64,000 nucleotides of DNA from Cellulomonas marina (GTDB lineage Bacteria > Actinomycetota > Actinomycetes > Actinomycetales > Cellulomonadaceae). Shown piece by piece: positions 33,539 through 42,781 of this stretch. Under the pieces are notes generated by a model. The model searched no databases. It saw nothing but the letters and a program-made list of their open reading frames with translations, and was not told where the DNA came from. A program made the translations under genes and the position numbers. Position 1 is the stretch's first letter. Every line of letters starts with the position of its first letter. Location: positions 1-64,000 of the forward strand of contig NZ_FOKA01000013.1 in NCBI RefSeq assembly GCF_900111925.1, given 5' to 3'.

Positions 33539-34525
33539 GTGCGCGCCCACCTGGCGGCCACGGGACGCGACGTGCCCGCCGTGAACCTCAAGCTGCTCGT
33601 CGAGGGCGAGGAGGAGCAGAGCTCCCCGCACCTGGCCGGGCTCGTCGAGAGGTTCCGGCCCCGTCTGGACGCGGACCTCGTCGTGCTCTCCGACACCCTG
33701 CTGTGGCGCGCCGACGCCCCGGCCGTGTGCCTGGGGATCCGCGGCGTCCTCAGCGCCGAGCTCGAGGTGTACGGCCCGGAACGGGACGCGCACAGCGGGG
33801 CGGTGTCCGGGCCGGCACCGAGCGCGGTCCTCGCGCTCTGCCGGCTCGTGGCCGCGCTGGTCGGGCCCGACGGACGGATCGCCCTGCCCCGCTTCTACGA
33901 CGACGTCCTGCCGCCGGACGAGTCCGAGCGGGCGGCGATCGCGGCCCTGCCCTACTCCGACGAGGACTGGCTCGCGCGCAGCGAGACGCGCAGCGTCGGC
34001 GGGGAGGAGGGGTACTCCGTCCTCGAGCGGCTCTGGCTGCGACCGGCGCTGGAGGTCACCTCGGTGGTCGCCGGCGACGTGGAGGGCCCGCTGCGCGCGG
34101 TCACCCCCGCGGTGGCGCGTGCGGCGATGAGCATCCGCACGGTGCCGGGTCAGCGCGTCGAGCGGGTGGCCGAGGCGCTGCGCACCTTCGTCGCCGACAC
34201 GCTCGGGCCGTCCGTGCCGCACGCGCTGCAGATCGCGCTGGAGACCGCCCAGGAGGCGTACCGGACGCCCGACGACGTGCCGGCCGTCGCGGCCCTCCGG
34301 CAGGCTATTGCCGAGGGGTTCGGGCGCGAGGTCGGGCAGATGCGCAACGGCGGCGGTGCACCGGCGGACCTGCTGGCCTCGTCCCTCGGCGCGCCGGTGG
34401 TGTTCTTCGGGACCGGGCTCGTCGAGGACCACTGGCACGACAGCGACGAGAGCGTGCGGGTCGACCTGCTGCACGCCGGCACCGCCACCCTCGCGCTGCT
34501 GTCGAGCCGGCTGGCGGAGGGCTGA
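33539..34525 (+). pseudogene. M20-family dipeptidase, 5'-truncated
   Basis: About 328 codons from a GTG at 33539, in frame to TGA 34525. It starts inside the fold at 'VRAHLAATGRDVPAVNLKLLVEGEEEQSSPHL', keeping the general-base Glu-Glu and the dimerisation domain ('HSGAVSGPAPSAVLALCRLVAALV', 'PGQRVERVAEALRTFV', 'RNGGGAPADLLAS'). Missing are the ~130 N-terminal residues with the HxD and bridging Asp metal ligands. The protein cannot form the normal di-zinc site. No RBS precedes the GTG. It arose by deletion joined to the preceding pseudogene. Confidence 0.85.
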
Positions 34526-34526
34526 G

Positions 34527-35786
34527 TCAGACGTCGGGTCCGCCAGCCGACGGCTCCGACGTGCCCAGCCACTTCAGGACCCCGCGGGCCGCCGCCACGC
34601 CGGTGCTGAAGGACGCCTGCAGGAGGTAGCCGCCCGTCGGCGCCTCCCAGTCGAGCATCTCCCCCGCGACGAAGGTGCCCGGCAGCCGGTGGAGCATGAA
34701 GGAGGGGTCGACGTCCGACCACGCCACGCCGCCGGCCGTCGAGATGGCCCGCGCGATCGGCATGGTGCCGGTGACGACCACCGGCACGGCGCGCACGAGC
34801 GCGGCGACGGCATCCGGGTCGTCCGGCAGGCGGCCGCCGCCGGCCTCGCGCAGGAGGCCTACGGACACGGGGTCGAGCCCCAGCGCGCGCCGCAGCCAGC
34901 TCGAGGCGGAGTCCTTCGGCCGGCGGCGCCGCAGCCGCTCGACGAGCTCGTCCGTCGAGCGGTCGGGGCGCAGGTCCAGCTCGAGGACGCAGCGGCCGTC
35001 GGCGTCGAGGGCCTCGCGCACCGCGACCCCGAGGGCGTACAGGGGACCCCCCTCGAGGCCGGCGGCCGTGACCATCGCGTCGCCGCGGACGGCCGGCACC
35101 GGGGCACCGCCGACGGGCGGACGCACGGAGACCGCCACGTGCTTCAGCGGCGTGCCCGCGAAGCGCTCCGCGAACACGTCCGACCAGCCGACCCGGACCC
35201 CGACGTTCGCCGGCCGCAGCGCTGCGACCTCCACGCCCCGCGCGGCGAGGACCGGCACCCAGCCGCCGTCCGACCCGAGCCGCGGCCAGGACGCACCGCC
35301 GAGCGCGAGGACGGTGGCGTCGGCGCGGACCTCGCTCGTCGTGCCGTCCTCGGCCCGGAACCGCAGCGCGCCGTCGTCGCCCCAGCCCTCCCAGCGCTGC
35401 CGCCGCTCGAGCCGGACGCCGAGCCCGGCGAGGCGTGCCAGCCACGCGCGGGCCAGCGGCGTCGCGCGGAAGGACGCGGGGAACACCCGGCGGCTCGACC
35501 CGACGAACGTCGGCTCGCCGAGGTCGGCGCACCAGGCGCGCAGGTCGTCGGGACCGAAGGCCGCGAGCGCGGGGGCCAGCCGCTCGGCGGACGCGCCGTA
35601 GCGCTCGAGCATCCGCCCGACGTCCTCGCTGTGCGTGATGTTGAGGCCGCCGTGGCCCGCCAGCAGGAACTTGCGCGGCACGGACGGCATGCGGTCGTGG
35701 ACCGTCACCCCGATGCCGGCACCGGCGAGCACCTCGGCGGCGATCAGGCCGGCCGGGCCGCCGCCGACGACAGCGACCCGGGTCAT
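34527..35786 (-). CDS. HI0933/TIGR03862-type flavoprotein
   Basis: 419 aa from ATG 35786. Rossmann FAD site 'VAVVGGGPAGLIAAEVLA', then 'KFLLAGHGGLNITHSE' and 'ALGGASWPRLGSDG', and C-terminal 'TAGGVAWSDVDPSFMLHRLPGTFVAGEMLDWEAPTGGYLLQ' features define this NAD(P)/FAD oxidoreductase family. Reaction unknown; a member in gut Clostridia acts on bile acid intermediates, which should not be transferred here. TAGGGT on the minus strand (35798-35793) ends 6 nt before the ATG, so it is probably leaderless. Confidence 0.9.
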   Translation of the reverse strand: MTRVAVVGGGPAGLIAAEVLAGAGIGVTVHDRMPSVPRKFLLAGHGGLNITHSEDVGRMLERYGASAERLAPALAAFGPDDLRAWCADLGEPTFVGSSRRVFPASFRATPLARAWLARLAGLGVRLERRQRWEGWGDDGALRFRAEDGTTSEVRADATVLALGGASWPRLGSDGGWVPVLAARGVEVAALRPANVGVRVGWSDVFAERFAGTPLKHVAVSVRPPVGGAPVPAVRGDAMVTAAGLEGGPLYALGVAVREALDADGRCVLELDLRPDRSTDELVERLRRRRPKDSASSWLRRALGLDPVSVGLLREAGGGRLPDDPDAVAALVRAVPVVVTGTMPIARAISTAGGVAWSDVDPSFMLHRLPGTFVAGEMLDWEAPTGGYLLQASFSTGVAAARGVLKWLGTSEPSAGGPDV

Positions 35787-35795
35787 GCGCCCACC

Positions 35796-35942
35796 CTACG
35801 GGCGGGCGGAGCCGTCCTCGTCGAGCGGCTGCAGGCTCGTGTCCTGCGGCTCCTCGGGCGTGCCGTCTGGGTCGGGGTCGACCGCCAGGCTCGGCAGGTC
35901 GGGCTGCTGCGGGTCGAAGCTGCGGGGGGCGTCCTCGGTCAT
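35796..35942 (-). CDS. small acidic hypothetical protein (48 aa)
   Basis: 'MTEDAPRSFDPQQPDLPSLAVDPDPDG...' rich in Asp, Pro and Glu; disordered. Its stop region overlaps the -10 box of the flavoprotein gene. Support is host-like codon use and a plausible ATG only; no homologue identified. Confidence 0.45.
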   Translation of the reverse strand: MTEDAPRSFDPQQPDLPSLAVDPDPDGTPEEPQDTSLQPLDEDGSARP

Positions 35943-36086
35943 CGCCCCACCGTGCCCCCGCCCCGACCACCCCGCCACCGGACGTGCAGGACCTCCGTCC
36001 CACCTGGACGCCGTGCGATGTGCCCAGGCTGGAGGAGGCGTTCGACGACGACCCGACGAGCGCCGGCCCCGACGGAGGGAGTCGCG

Positions 36087-37049
36087 ATGCGCACCGACGG
36101 TCCGGTCCTGATCGCACTGGCCGGGTCGGCCGGCAGCGCGCAGGTGCTCGCGTGGGGGCTGCGCGAGGCGGAGCTGCGCGGAGCGCCGGCCGTCCTCGTG
36201 CGCGCCTACCAGGAGCCGCAGGACATGCCGACCTGGAGCTGGTACCCGCTCGTCGAGGACGCGGGCCTGGGGCGGGCCGCGAAGGAGTACCTCGAGGCGC
36301 AGCTCGCCGAGGTGCTCCGCGGGCGTCCGCTCGTGACCGTGTCGACGCACCTCGTGCACGGACCGACCGTGCCCGGGCTGCGCGCGCTGTCCGCGTCGGC
36401 GCAGCTGCTCGTCGTCGGGGCCGGGCGTGCGCAGGGAGTCGGCAGGGTCGCCGCCCACCTCGCGGCGCACGCGCGGTGCCCGGTCGCCGTCGTGCGGGAC
36501 ACGGCCTCGGAGACGGCGGCGGCGGCGTCGGCGACCGCGGGTGCAGTGACCGCGGCGTCGGCGACGAGCGCTCCGCCGACGACGACGTCACCGACGACGC
36601 GGGCCGCCGGCGCGCCCGTCGTCGTGGGCGTCGACGGGTCTCGCGCGTCGCTGGCGGCCGCCGCGCTCGCGGCGGAGGCCGCGCAGCGGTACGAGGCACC
36701 GCTGCTCGTGCTGCACGCCCGCCCCGCGGCCCCGACACCAGGCCGGCTGCCACCGGTCGTCGGGCCGGCCGACGGCGACGCGCCCGCCCGCCGGGCCCTC
36801 GCCGACGCGGTGGCGGAGCTGTCCGCCGGCAGGCCGGGGGTGACGATCCGCGCCGAGGTCGTCGACCGGGACCCGGTGCCCGCGCTCGTCGGGCGGGCGG
36901 CCGGTGCACGGCTGCTCGTCGTCGGGTCGCGCGGGTTCGGGGCCTTCCGCGGGCTGCTGCTCGGGTCGGTGAGCCACGCGGTCGTGCGCGACGCGCCGGG
37001 GACGGTCCTCGTCGTGCACGCCGACGAGGACGAGGAACGCGAGGCCTGA
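36087..37049 (+). CDS. tandem universal stress protein
   Basis: 320 aa with GGAGGGA before the ATG. Two Usp domains are joined by an Ala/Thr-rich linker (~138-175). The second domain has the ATP-binding pattern 'VVVGVDGSRAS' ... 'LLVVGSRGFGAFRGLLLGSVSHAVV' (G-x2-G-x9-GS). The first lacks the glycines ('LLVVGAGRAQGVGRVAAHLAAHARCPV' is degenerate), so only the second probably binds ATP. Such proteins are induced by starvation or hypoxia in Actinobacteria. Confidence 0.92.
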   Translation: MRTDGPVLIALAGSAGSAQVLAWGLREAELRGAPAVLVRAYQEPQDMPTWSWYPLVEDAGLGRAAKEYLEAQLAEVLRGRPLVTVSTHLVHGPTVPGLRALSASAQLLVVGAGRAQGVGRVAAHLAAHARCPVAVVRDTASETAAAASATAGAVTAASATSAPPTTTSPTTRAAGAPVVVGVDGSRASLAAAALAAEAAQRYEAPLLVLHARPAAPTPGRLPPVVGPADGDAPARRALADAVAELSAGRPGVTIRAEVVDRDPVPALVGRAAGARLLVVGSRGFGAFRGLLLGSVSHAVVRDAPGTVLVVHADEDEEREA

Positions 37050-37071
37050 GGCCCCGCCGGACGGCGGGCCG

Positions 37072-37077
37072 TAGGGT
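37072..37077 (+). promoter_or_regulatory. leaderless -10 box for the phosphatase-DUF3090-SCO1664 operon
   Basis: TAGGGT ending 6 nt before GTG 37084. No Shine-Dalgarno lies in between, so translation from a 5'-terminal GTG is expected. Confidence 0.6.
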
Positions 37078-37083
37078 CGCGGG

Positions 37084-37803
37084 GTGGCCACCGTCCTCCT
37101 CGTCCGGCACGGACGCACCACCGCCAACGTCGACGGGGTGCTCGCCGGCCGGACCGCCGGGGTCCTCCTCGACGCCACCGGCACGACGCAGGCGGAGCGG
37201 ACGGGCGAGCGGCTCGCGCCCGTGCCGCTGGCCCGCGTCGTCACCAGCCCGCTCGAGCGCTGCCGGCAGACCGCCGACGCCCTGCTCGCGCGGCAGGGCG
37301 GCACGCCCGAGGTCGTGGTCGACGAGGACCTCACGGAGTGCGGCTACGGCACGTGGCAGGGCCGGCTGCTCAAGGACCTCGCGCAGGAGCCGCTGTGGTC
37401 GGCGGTCCAGTCGCAGCCGTCCGCCGTGGTGTTCCCCGACGGGGAGGCGATGGCGGCGATGCAGGCCCGGGCGGTGGCGGCCGTGCGCCGGCACGACGCC
37501 GCGGTGGAGGCCGCGCACGGGCCGGCGGCCGTGTGGGCCGCGGTGAGCCACGGCGACGTCATCAAGGCCGTCCTCGCCGACGCCCTCGGCATGCACCTGG
37601 ACCTGTTCCAGCGCATCGCCGTCGGCCCGGCGTCGGTGTCGGTCGTCCGCTACGGCACGGGCCGCCGGGAGGTCGTCAGCACCAACACGGACGGGGGCGA
37701 CCTGTCCTGGCTGGCGGCCCCGGCACCCGTCGCGGACGCACCTGTGGGCGGCGGCGCGGGCCCGGCCGCCCCCGGGGACGACGGCGGCGCCCCCCGCTCC
37801 TAG
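37084..37803 (+). CDS. histidine phosphatase, MSMEG_4193 type
   Basis: 239 aa. 'VLLVRHGRTTANVDGVLAGR' carries the catalytic RHG with the phospho-accepting His, 'TSPLERCRQTA' the second Arg, 'DLTECGYGTWQG' the acid/base region and 'VSHGDVIKAVLAD' the second His. The family was named from Mycobacterium MSMEG_4193 and sits in a conserved operon with DUF3090 and SCO1664-like genes, exactly as here. Substrate unknown. The last ~30 residues are disordered. Confidence 0.92.
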   Translation: MATVLLVRHGRTTANVDGVLAGRTAGVLLDATGTTQAERTGERLAPVPLARVVTSPLERCRQTADALLARQGGTPEVVVDEDLTECGYGTWQGRLLKDLAQEPLWSAVQSQPSAVVFPDGEAMAAMQARAVAAVRRHDAAVEAAHGPAAVWAAVSHGDVIKAVLADALGMHLDLFQRIAVGPASVSVVRYGTGRREVVSTNTDGGDLSWLAAPAPVADAPVGGGAGPAAPGDDGGAPRS

Positions 37804-37806
37804 AGT
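37801..37806 (+). promoter_or_regulatory. internal leaderless -10 box for DUF3090
   Basis: TAGAGT overlaps the stop codon of the phosphatase gene and ends 6 nt before ATG 37813. It suggests a second, leaderless start inside the operon. Confidence 0.5.
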
Positions 37807-37812
37807 GGCCCC

Positions 37813-38361
37813 ATGCCGACCCTCGTCCACGAGTTCGACTGGCCCGACCGCGTCGTCGTCGGGACCGTCGGGCGCCCCGGGTCCCGCACCTTCTACCTGC
37901 AGGTCCGCAGCGGTCCGCGGATCGCCAGCGTGGCGCTGGAGAAGGAGCAGTCCGCCCTGCTGGCGGAGAAGCTCGACGAGCTGCTCGACCAGCTCATGGC
38001 CGACGAGGGCAACCGCCACAGCGTCCCGTCCGGCACCCCGGCGGAGCTCCTCGACGACGAGCCGCTCGACCAGCCGGTGGAGGAGGACTTCCGCACGGGC
38101 GCGATGCGCCTGAGCTTCGACCCCCGCACGGCCCAGGTGGTGCTGGAGGCGTTCCCGGTCGTCGGCGGCTCCGACGACGAGGAGGAGACCGAGCTCCCCG
38201 AGCCGAGCGAGGTCCTCCTCGTGCGGATCCCGGTGGGGACGGCGCGCGCGTTCGCCGACCGCACCCGGCGTGTCGTCCGCGCGGGCCGGCCGCCGTGCCC
38301 CCGCTGCGGCCGGCCGGTGGACGAGGACGGGCACGACTGCGCGGCTCCCGACGGCCCGTGA
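37813..38361 (+). CDS. DUF3090 family protein
   Basis: 182 aa. 'HEFDWPDRVVVGTVGRPGSRTFYLQVRSG', 'VALEKEQSALLAEKLDELLDQL' and 'RTGAMRLSFD' are characteristic of DUF3090. A short C-terminal CPRCGRP...C motif could bind zinc ('PPCPRCGRPVDEDGHDC'). Cytosolic; role unknown, but strictly linked to the phosphatase and the SCO1664-like gene in Actinobacteria. Confidence 0.95.
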   Translation: MPTLVHEFDWPDRVVVGTVGRPGSRTFYLQVRSGPRIASVALEKEQSALLAEKLDELLDQLMADEGNRHSVPSGTPAELLDDEPLDQPVEEDFRTGAMRLSFDPRTAQVVLEAFPVVGGSDDEEETELPEPSEVLLVRIPVGTARAFADRTRRVVRAGRPPCPRCGRPVDEDGHDCAAPDGP

Positions 38362-39140
38362 CGCTCGACGTCCCCCCCGACGCCGACCTCGACCACGGGG
38401 AGCTGGAGCTCCTCGGGCGGATCACCGTCGCGTCGAACGCGACCTTCCTCGGCCGGGTCGACGGGGTCGCCGTCGTCTACAAGCCGGTCTCCGGCGAGCG
38501 GCCGCTGTGGGACTTCCCCGACGGGACGCTCGCGCAGCGCGAGGTCGCGGCGCACCTCGTCTCCGAGGCCACGGGCTGGGGCGTCGTCCCGCTGACCTGG
38601 CTGCGCGACGGGCCGCACGGGCCCGGCATGGTGCAGCTCTGGCAGGAGCAGGACCCGGCGCAGGACCCCGTGGACGTCGTCCCGGTCGAGGCCGTCCCGG
38701 CCGAGGGCTGGCGGACCGTCATGGAGGGGACCGACGAGGACGACCGCGCGGTGGCCGTCGTCCACGAGGACTCCCCGGCGATGCGCCGGATGGCCGTCCT
38801 CGACGTGGTGCTCAACAACGCCGACCGCAAGGGCGGGCACGTCCTGCCCATGGCCGACGGCCGGCGCCTCGGCGTGGACCACGGCGTCACGCTGCACGAG
38901 GGGCACAAGCTGCGCACGGTGCTGTGGGGCTGGGTCGGCGAGCGCCTCGACGACGAGGAGCTGGCGGGCGTCGAGCGCGTCCGGGCCGCGCTCGACGACG
39001 ACCTCGGCCTGCGGCTCGCGGAGCTGCTCACGGGGCGCGAGCTGACGGCGCTCGTCGGCCGGTGCGACCGGCTGCTGCGGGTCGGCCGCTTCCCGCGGCC
39101 GCGCGGCGACATGCCCGCCGTCCCCTGGCCGCTGTTCTGA
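38358..39140 (+). CDS. SCO1664 family protein (PI3/4-kinase-like fold)
   Basis: 260 aa from GTG 38358 overlapping the DUF3090 stop. 'FLGRVDGVAVVYKPVSGERPLWDFPDGTL' contains the kinase-like Lys of 'YKP', 'REVAAHLVSEATGWGVVP' helix, and 'VLDVVLNNADRKGGHVL...LGVDHGVTLH' matches the catalytic N-x-D-R and metal D-H-G segments of the phosphatidylinositol 3-/4-kinase-like fold. True substrate unknown. Third gene of the conserved operon. Confidence 0.9.
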   Translation: MTLDVPPDADLDHGELELLGRITVASNATFLGRVDGVAVVYKPVSGERPLWDFPDGTLAQREVAAHLVSEATGWGVVPLTWLRDGPHGPGMVQLWQEQDPAQDPVDVVPVEAVPAEGWRTVMEGTDEDDRAVAVVHEDSPAMRRMAVLDVVLNNADRKGGHVLPMADGRRLGVDHGVTLHEGHKLRTVLWGWVGERLDDEELAGVERVRAALDDDLGLRLAELLTGRELTALVGRCDRLLRVGRFPRPRGDMPAVPWPLF

Positions 39141-39171
39141 CGCCCCTCCCCTCGTCCCGGCCGGTCCGGCT

Positions 39172-41226
39172 CTAGCGGGACCAGCGGCCGCCACGTCCGC
39201 GCAGCGCGTCGTCGGGGCCGTCGCCGCGTCCGCCGCGCCCGTCCTCGGACCGGGAGCCGAGGTAGGAGCCGATGACCGCCGCGCCGAGGTCCTCCGCGCG
39301 CGGCGCGACGACGGTGCCGCCGACCCGGCGGGCGATGCCGTCGACGAAGCGGGCCAGCCCCGGGTCGTCACCGAGCCGGAACACGGTCGTGCGGGCGCCG
39401 AGGCGGGCCGCGGCGTCCAGCTCGTGCACCGCCAGGGCGATGGTCCGCGGGTCCGGGGGGTACTGGAAGACCGCCTCGCCGTCGGGCTGCAGGTGCGCCG
39501 TGGGCTCCCCGTCCGTCACGACGAGCAGGACCGGGCGGGCGTCCGGGTGCCGGCGGAAGTGCCGGTTGGCCAGCAGCAGCGCGTGGTGCAGGTTCGTGCC
39601 CTGCTCCCACTGCGCGTCGAGCCCGACGAGGGCCTCCACGGGCATGACCGCCGCGGTGCGGCCGAACCCGACGAGCTGCAGCGCGTCGCCGCGGAACCGG
39701 CTCGACACGAGCGTGTGCAGCGCCAGGGCGGTGCGCTTCATCGGCACCCAGCGGCCCTCCATCGCCATGGAGAACGACGTGTCGACCAGCAGCGCCACGC
39801 ACGCCCGCGTCCGGGCCTCGGTCTCCTGCACCTCCACGTCGCGCACGTCGATCCGCAGGCGACCGTCCGCCGGCCCGCCCTCGCCGGCCCGGCGCAGCAC
39901 GGCGTTGGTCAGCGTCCGCGTGACGTCCCACGGCTCGGTGTCGCCGAAGGCCCACTCCCGCGTCGACCCGGACCGCTCCCCCGCGGCTCCCGCCCGGTCG
40001 AGGTCGTGGGCACCGGCGCGCGCCGACAGCGTCCCCGTCAGGTCCCGGAGGATGCCCTTGCCCAGCAGGCGCATGGCCTTCGGCGACAGCGCCAGCCGGC
40101 CGTCGGCGCCGCGGCGCAGCGCCCCCGACGAGCGCAGGGCCTCCTCGAGGCGCTGCAGGGCGCGCGCGTCGACCGCGACGTCGGGGCCCAGCTGGCGCGC
40201 CAGCGTCTCCAGGTCCAGGTCGTCCAGGCTCGCCCCGGGGTGGGCCTGCGCGAGCTGCTCGGCCAGCGCGTCGAGGTCCGCGAGGTCCGACAGCACGCCG
40301 ACGCCCTCGCCCAGGCCGACGCCCTCGTCGCCGTCGAGCCGCTCCGACCCCGACCAGTCCTCGCCCGGTCGCAGGGACCGCAGCGTGCCGTCCAGGCGCG
40401 CGAGCCGCTCGGCCAGGCCCGGGGAGCCGAACGCGCCCTGCGCCAGCGCGTCGAGCTCGCGGCGCTGCTCCCGCGTGAGCGAGTTGCGCAGCCGCCCGGC
40501 CGCGGCGGCGCGCTGCGCGAGGGTGTCGAGCAGCTCGTCGACGGACCCGGGACGCTCCGGGAAGTGCTCCCCGTGCCGGTCGAGGAACCTCTCCAGCGCC
40601 CCGGTCGTGTCCTCGCCGCGCGCGTGGGCCGCCAGCAGGTCGTCGAGGTCGTCGAGCATCTGCTCGAGGTCGGCGCGGTCGGCGTCCGTCGCGCCCTCGA
40701 GGGCCTGCTTCATGCCGGCGAAGCGCTGGTCGAGCATCTCGCGGCCGAGCAGGTCGGCGATCCGCTCGTACTCCGCCCGCGCCTCGGCGCTGCGCCACGG
40801 GTAGGACGCCAGCTCCCGGACCGCGCCGGCGGGCGACGGCGGCAGCGCGTCGAGCTGCATCTGTGCCAGCGCCCGGTCGCCCTCGTCCATGTCGACGTCG
40901 CGGGCGAGCTGCCCGCGCTCGGCGCGCAGGGCCCGTTCGAGGATCTGCCGGACCTCCTCCAGCGTGCCGTCCAGGCGGTGCCGCCCGACCAGCTCGCGGC
41001 GGCGCTCGGCCACCCGCCGGGCGAGGTCGTCCAGGCCCGGCCCGTCACCGGCGCCCCGCCGCAGCAGCTCGCGCAGCGCCCCCTCGGCGGACGACCCCGC
41101 CATGACGTCCTCGCCGATCGCGTCGAGGGCGGCGCGCAGGTCCACGGGCGGTGCCAGCGGGTCCGGGCCGTCGGTGTACGGCCGGTACCGCGAGAACCGC
41201 GTCAGCCGCCGGTTCGCCCGCACCAT
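39172..41226 (-). CDS. VWA-domain protein partnered with MoxR-like ATPase
   Basis: 684 aa. The long N-terminal part is helical and acidic (repeated Leu/Asp/Arg heptad-like stretches). The C-terminal von Willebrand A domain has the MIDAS 'LLVDTSFSM', Thr in 'QGTNLHHAL' and Asp in 'LVVTDGEPT'. No membrane helix or signal peptide. It follows the AAA+ gene by 11 bp; MoxR AAA+/VWA pairs work as ATPase and metal-dependent adaptor in assembly or remodelling of other proteins. Client unknown. Confidence 0.9.
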   Translation of the reverse strand: MVRANRRLTRFSRYRPYTDGPDPLAPPVDLRAALDAIGEDVMAGSSAEGALRELLRRGAGDGPGLDDLARRVAERRRELVGRHRLDGTLEEVRQILERALRAERGQLARDVDMDEGDRALAQMQLDALPPSPAGAVRELASYPWRSAEARAEYERIADLLGREMLDQRFAGMKQALEGATDADRADLEQMLDDLDDLLAAHARGEDTTGALERFLDRHGEHFPERPGSVDELLDTLAQRAAAAGRLRNSLTREQRRELDALAQGAFGSPGLAERLARLDGTLRSLRPGEDWSGSERLDGDEGVGLGEGVGVLSDLADLDALAEQLAQAHPGASLDDLDLETLARQLGPDVAVDARALQRLEEALRSSGALRRGADGRLALSPKAMRLLGKGILRDLTGTLSARAGAHDLDRAGAAGERSGSTREWAFGDTEPWDVTRTLTNAVLRRAGEGGPADGRLRIDVRDVEVQETEARTRACVALLVDTSFSMAMEGRWVPMKRTALALHTLVSSRFRGDALQLVGFGRTAAVMPVEALVGLDAQWEQGTNLHHALLLANRHFRRHPDARPVLLVVTDGEPTAHLQPDGEAVFQYPPDPRTIALAVHELDAAARLGARTTVFRLGDDPGLARFVDGIARRVGGTVVAPRAEDLGAAVIGSYLGSRSEDGRGGRGDGPDDALRGRGGRWSR

Positions 41227-41237
41227 GTCAACCCGCC

Positions 41238-42623
41238 CTACCCGTAGACCGTCTCGCCGTCACCGGTCTCCTTGCTGATCCGGCGCGACAGGTACAGCCC
41301 CTCGAGGGCCAGCTCGACCGCCCCGGCGCGACGCCCCGGGGTGTCGCCGCCCAGGCGGTCGGCGATCTCGTCGTACAGCGGGAGCTCCCCGAGGTCGGGC
41401 AGACCGGCCAGGAACGCCGCGGCCGCGACCTGCTCGCCCGTGCTCACCAGGGCGCCACCCGTGATGGCGGCGACGAGGGGCGTCAGGTCCAGGCCGCGCA
41501 GGTGCTCGCGGACCGTCTCGGCCGTCGCCATCCGGAGGAGGTGGTCGAGCACCTCGTCCTCGCGACCCTCCTCGCCCTGCTCGAACTCGATCTTGCCGCC
41601 GAGCACCTCCACGGCGGTCTCGAGGTCGACGGGCCGGGCCACGGCCTCGTCCTCGCCCTGCCGGGCCGCCCGGTGCAGCGCGGCCGCGGCCACGGTCTCG
41701 GCGCCGGCGATCGCGAACCGCGCGCTGACGCCGCTGCGCTGGTCGACCGCGCTGGACTCGCGCAGCGCCCGGGTGAACCGGGCCAGGACCTCGAGCAGGT
41801 GGTCGGGCACGTCGGCGACGAGGGTCGCCTCCTGCCGGACCACCGCGACCTCGTCGGCCAGCGAGAGGGGGTAGTGCGTGCGGATCTCCGCGCCGAACCG
41901 GTCCTTCAGCGGCGTGATGATGCGCCCGCGGTTGGTGTAGTCCTCGGGGTTCGCGCTCGCGACGACGAGGACGTCGAGGGGCAGGCGCAGCACGTAGCCG
42001 CGGACCTGCACGTCGCGCTCCTCCATGACGTTGAGCATCGCGACCTGGATGCGCTCGGCGAGGTCGGGGAGCTCGTTGATGGCGACGATGCCGCGGTGGC
42101 TGCGCGGGACGAGGCCGAAGTGGATCGTCTCCGGGTCGCCCAGCGTGCGGCCCTCGGCGACCTTGACGGGGTCCACGTCGCCGATCAGGTCGGCCACCGA
42201 GGTGTCCGGCGTCGCCAGCTTCTCCACGTACCGCTCCTCGCGGTGCCGCCACGTGATGGGCAGGTCGTCGCCGAGCTCGTCGGCGCGGCGCCGGCTCGCC
42301 GCCGTGATGGGGTCGAACGGGTGCTCGCCGATCTCGGAGCCCTCGATCACCGGCGACCACTCGTCGAGCAGCCCGACGAGCGTGCGCAGCAGCCGGGTCT
42401 TGCCCTGCCCCCGCTCGCCGAGGAGCACCACGTCGTGCCCCGCGAGCAGGGCGCGCTCGAGCTGGGGGACGACGGTGTGCTCGAAGCCGTGGATGCCCGG
42501 CCAGGGGTCCCGCCCCTCGCGCAGCGCAGCCAGGAGGTTCTCGCGGAGCTCGGCCCGGACCGTGCGCAGCTCGTGGCCCGAGGCCCGCAGCTCGCCGACG
42601 GTCGTCGCAGGGGGACGCATCAT
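41238..42623 (-). CDS. MoxR/Mg-chelatase-type AAA+ ATPase
   Basis: 461 aa from ATG 42623. Walker A 'GERGQGKT' (69-76), Walker B-like 'GIVAINELPDL', sensor 'VVASANPEDYTNRGRI' and 'FGAEIRTHYP' are present. It resembles the YifB/ChlI-like regulators found beside VWA proteins. TAGGCT on the minus strand (42636-42631) ends 7 nt before the ATG and no RBS is seen, so the pair is probably expressed from a leaderless mRNA. Confidence 0.92.
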   Translation of the reverse strand: MMRPPATTVGELRASGHELRTVRAELRENLLAALREGRDPWPGIHGFEHTVVPQLERALLAGHDVVLLGERGQGKTRLLRTLVGLLDEWSPVIEGSEIGEHPFDPITAASRRRADELGDDLPITWRHREERYVEKLATPDTSVADLIGDVDPVKVAEGRTLGDPETIHFGLVPRSHRGIVAINELPDLAERIQVAMLNVMEERDVQVRGYVLRLPLDVLVVASANPEDYTNRGRIITPLKDRFGAEIRTHYPLSLADEVAVVRQEATLVADVPDHLLEVLARFTRALRESSAVDQRSGVSARFAIAGAETVAAAALHRAARQGEDEAVARPVDLETAVEVLGGKIEFEQGEEGREDEVLDHLLRMATAETVREHLRGLDLTPLVAAITGGALVSTGEQVAAAAFLAGLPDLGELPLYDEIADRLGGDTPGRRAGAVELALEGLYLSRRISKETGDGETVYG

Positions 42624-42781
42624 CGCGACGAGCCTAACCCCGGGTCCACGGCGTGCGCCGACGCCAGGTCGACGACGGTGCCGCCGATCCCTCAGCGACG
42701 CCGATCCCCGGACGATCGGGACCGCGACGACCACGCCGCGTCCCGAGCGCTGCGCGACCCCACGTCGACGAGAGGTTCGCC

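Noticed and set aside
34150..38334. 1394-codon open frame on the minus strand
   Set aside because: It runs antisense through the M20 remnant, USP and phosphatase genes and is Arg/Gly/Pro-rich without motifs; a GC-driven shadow.
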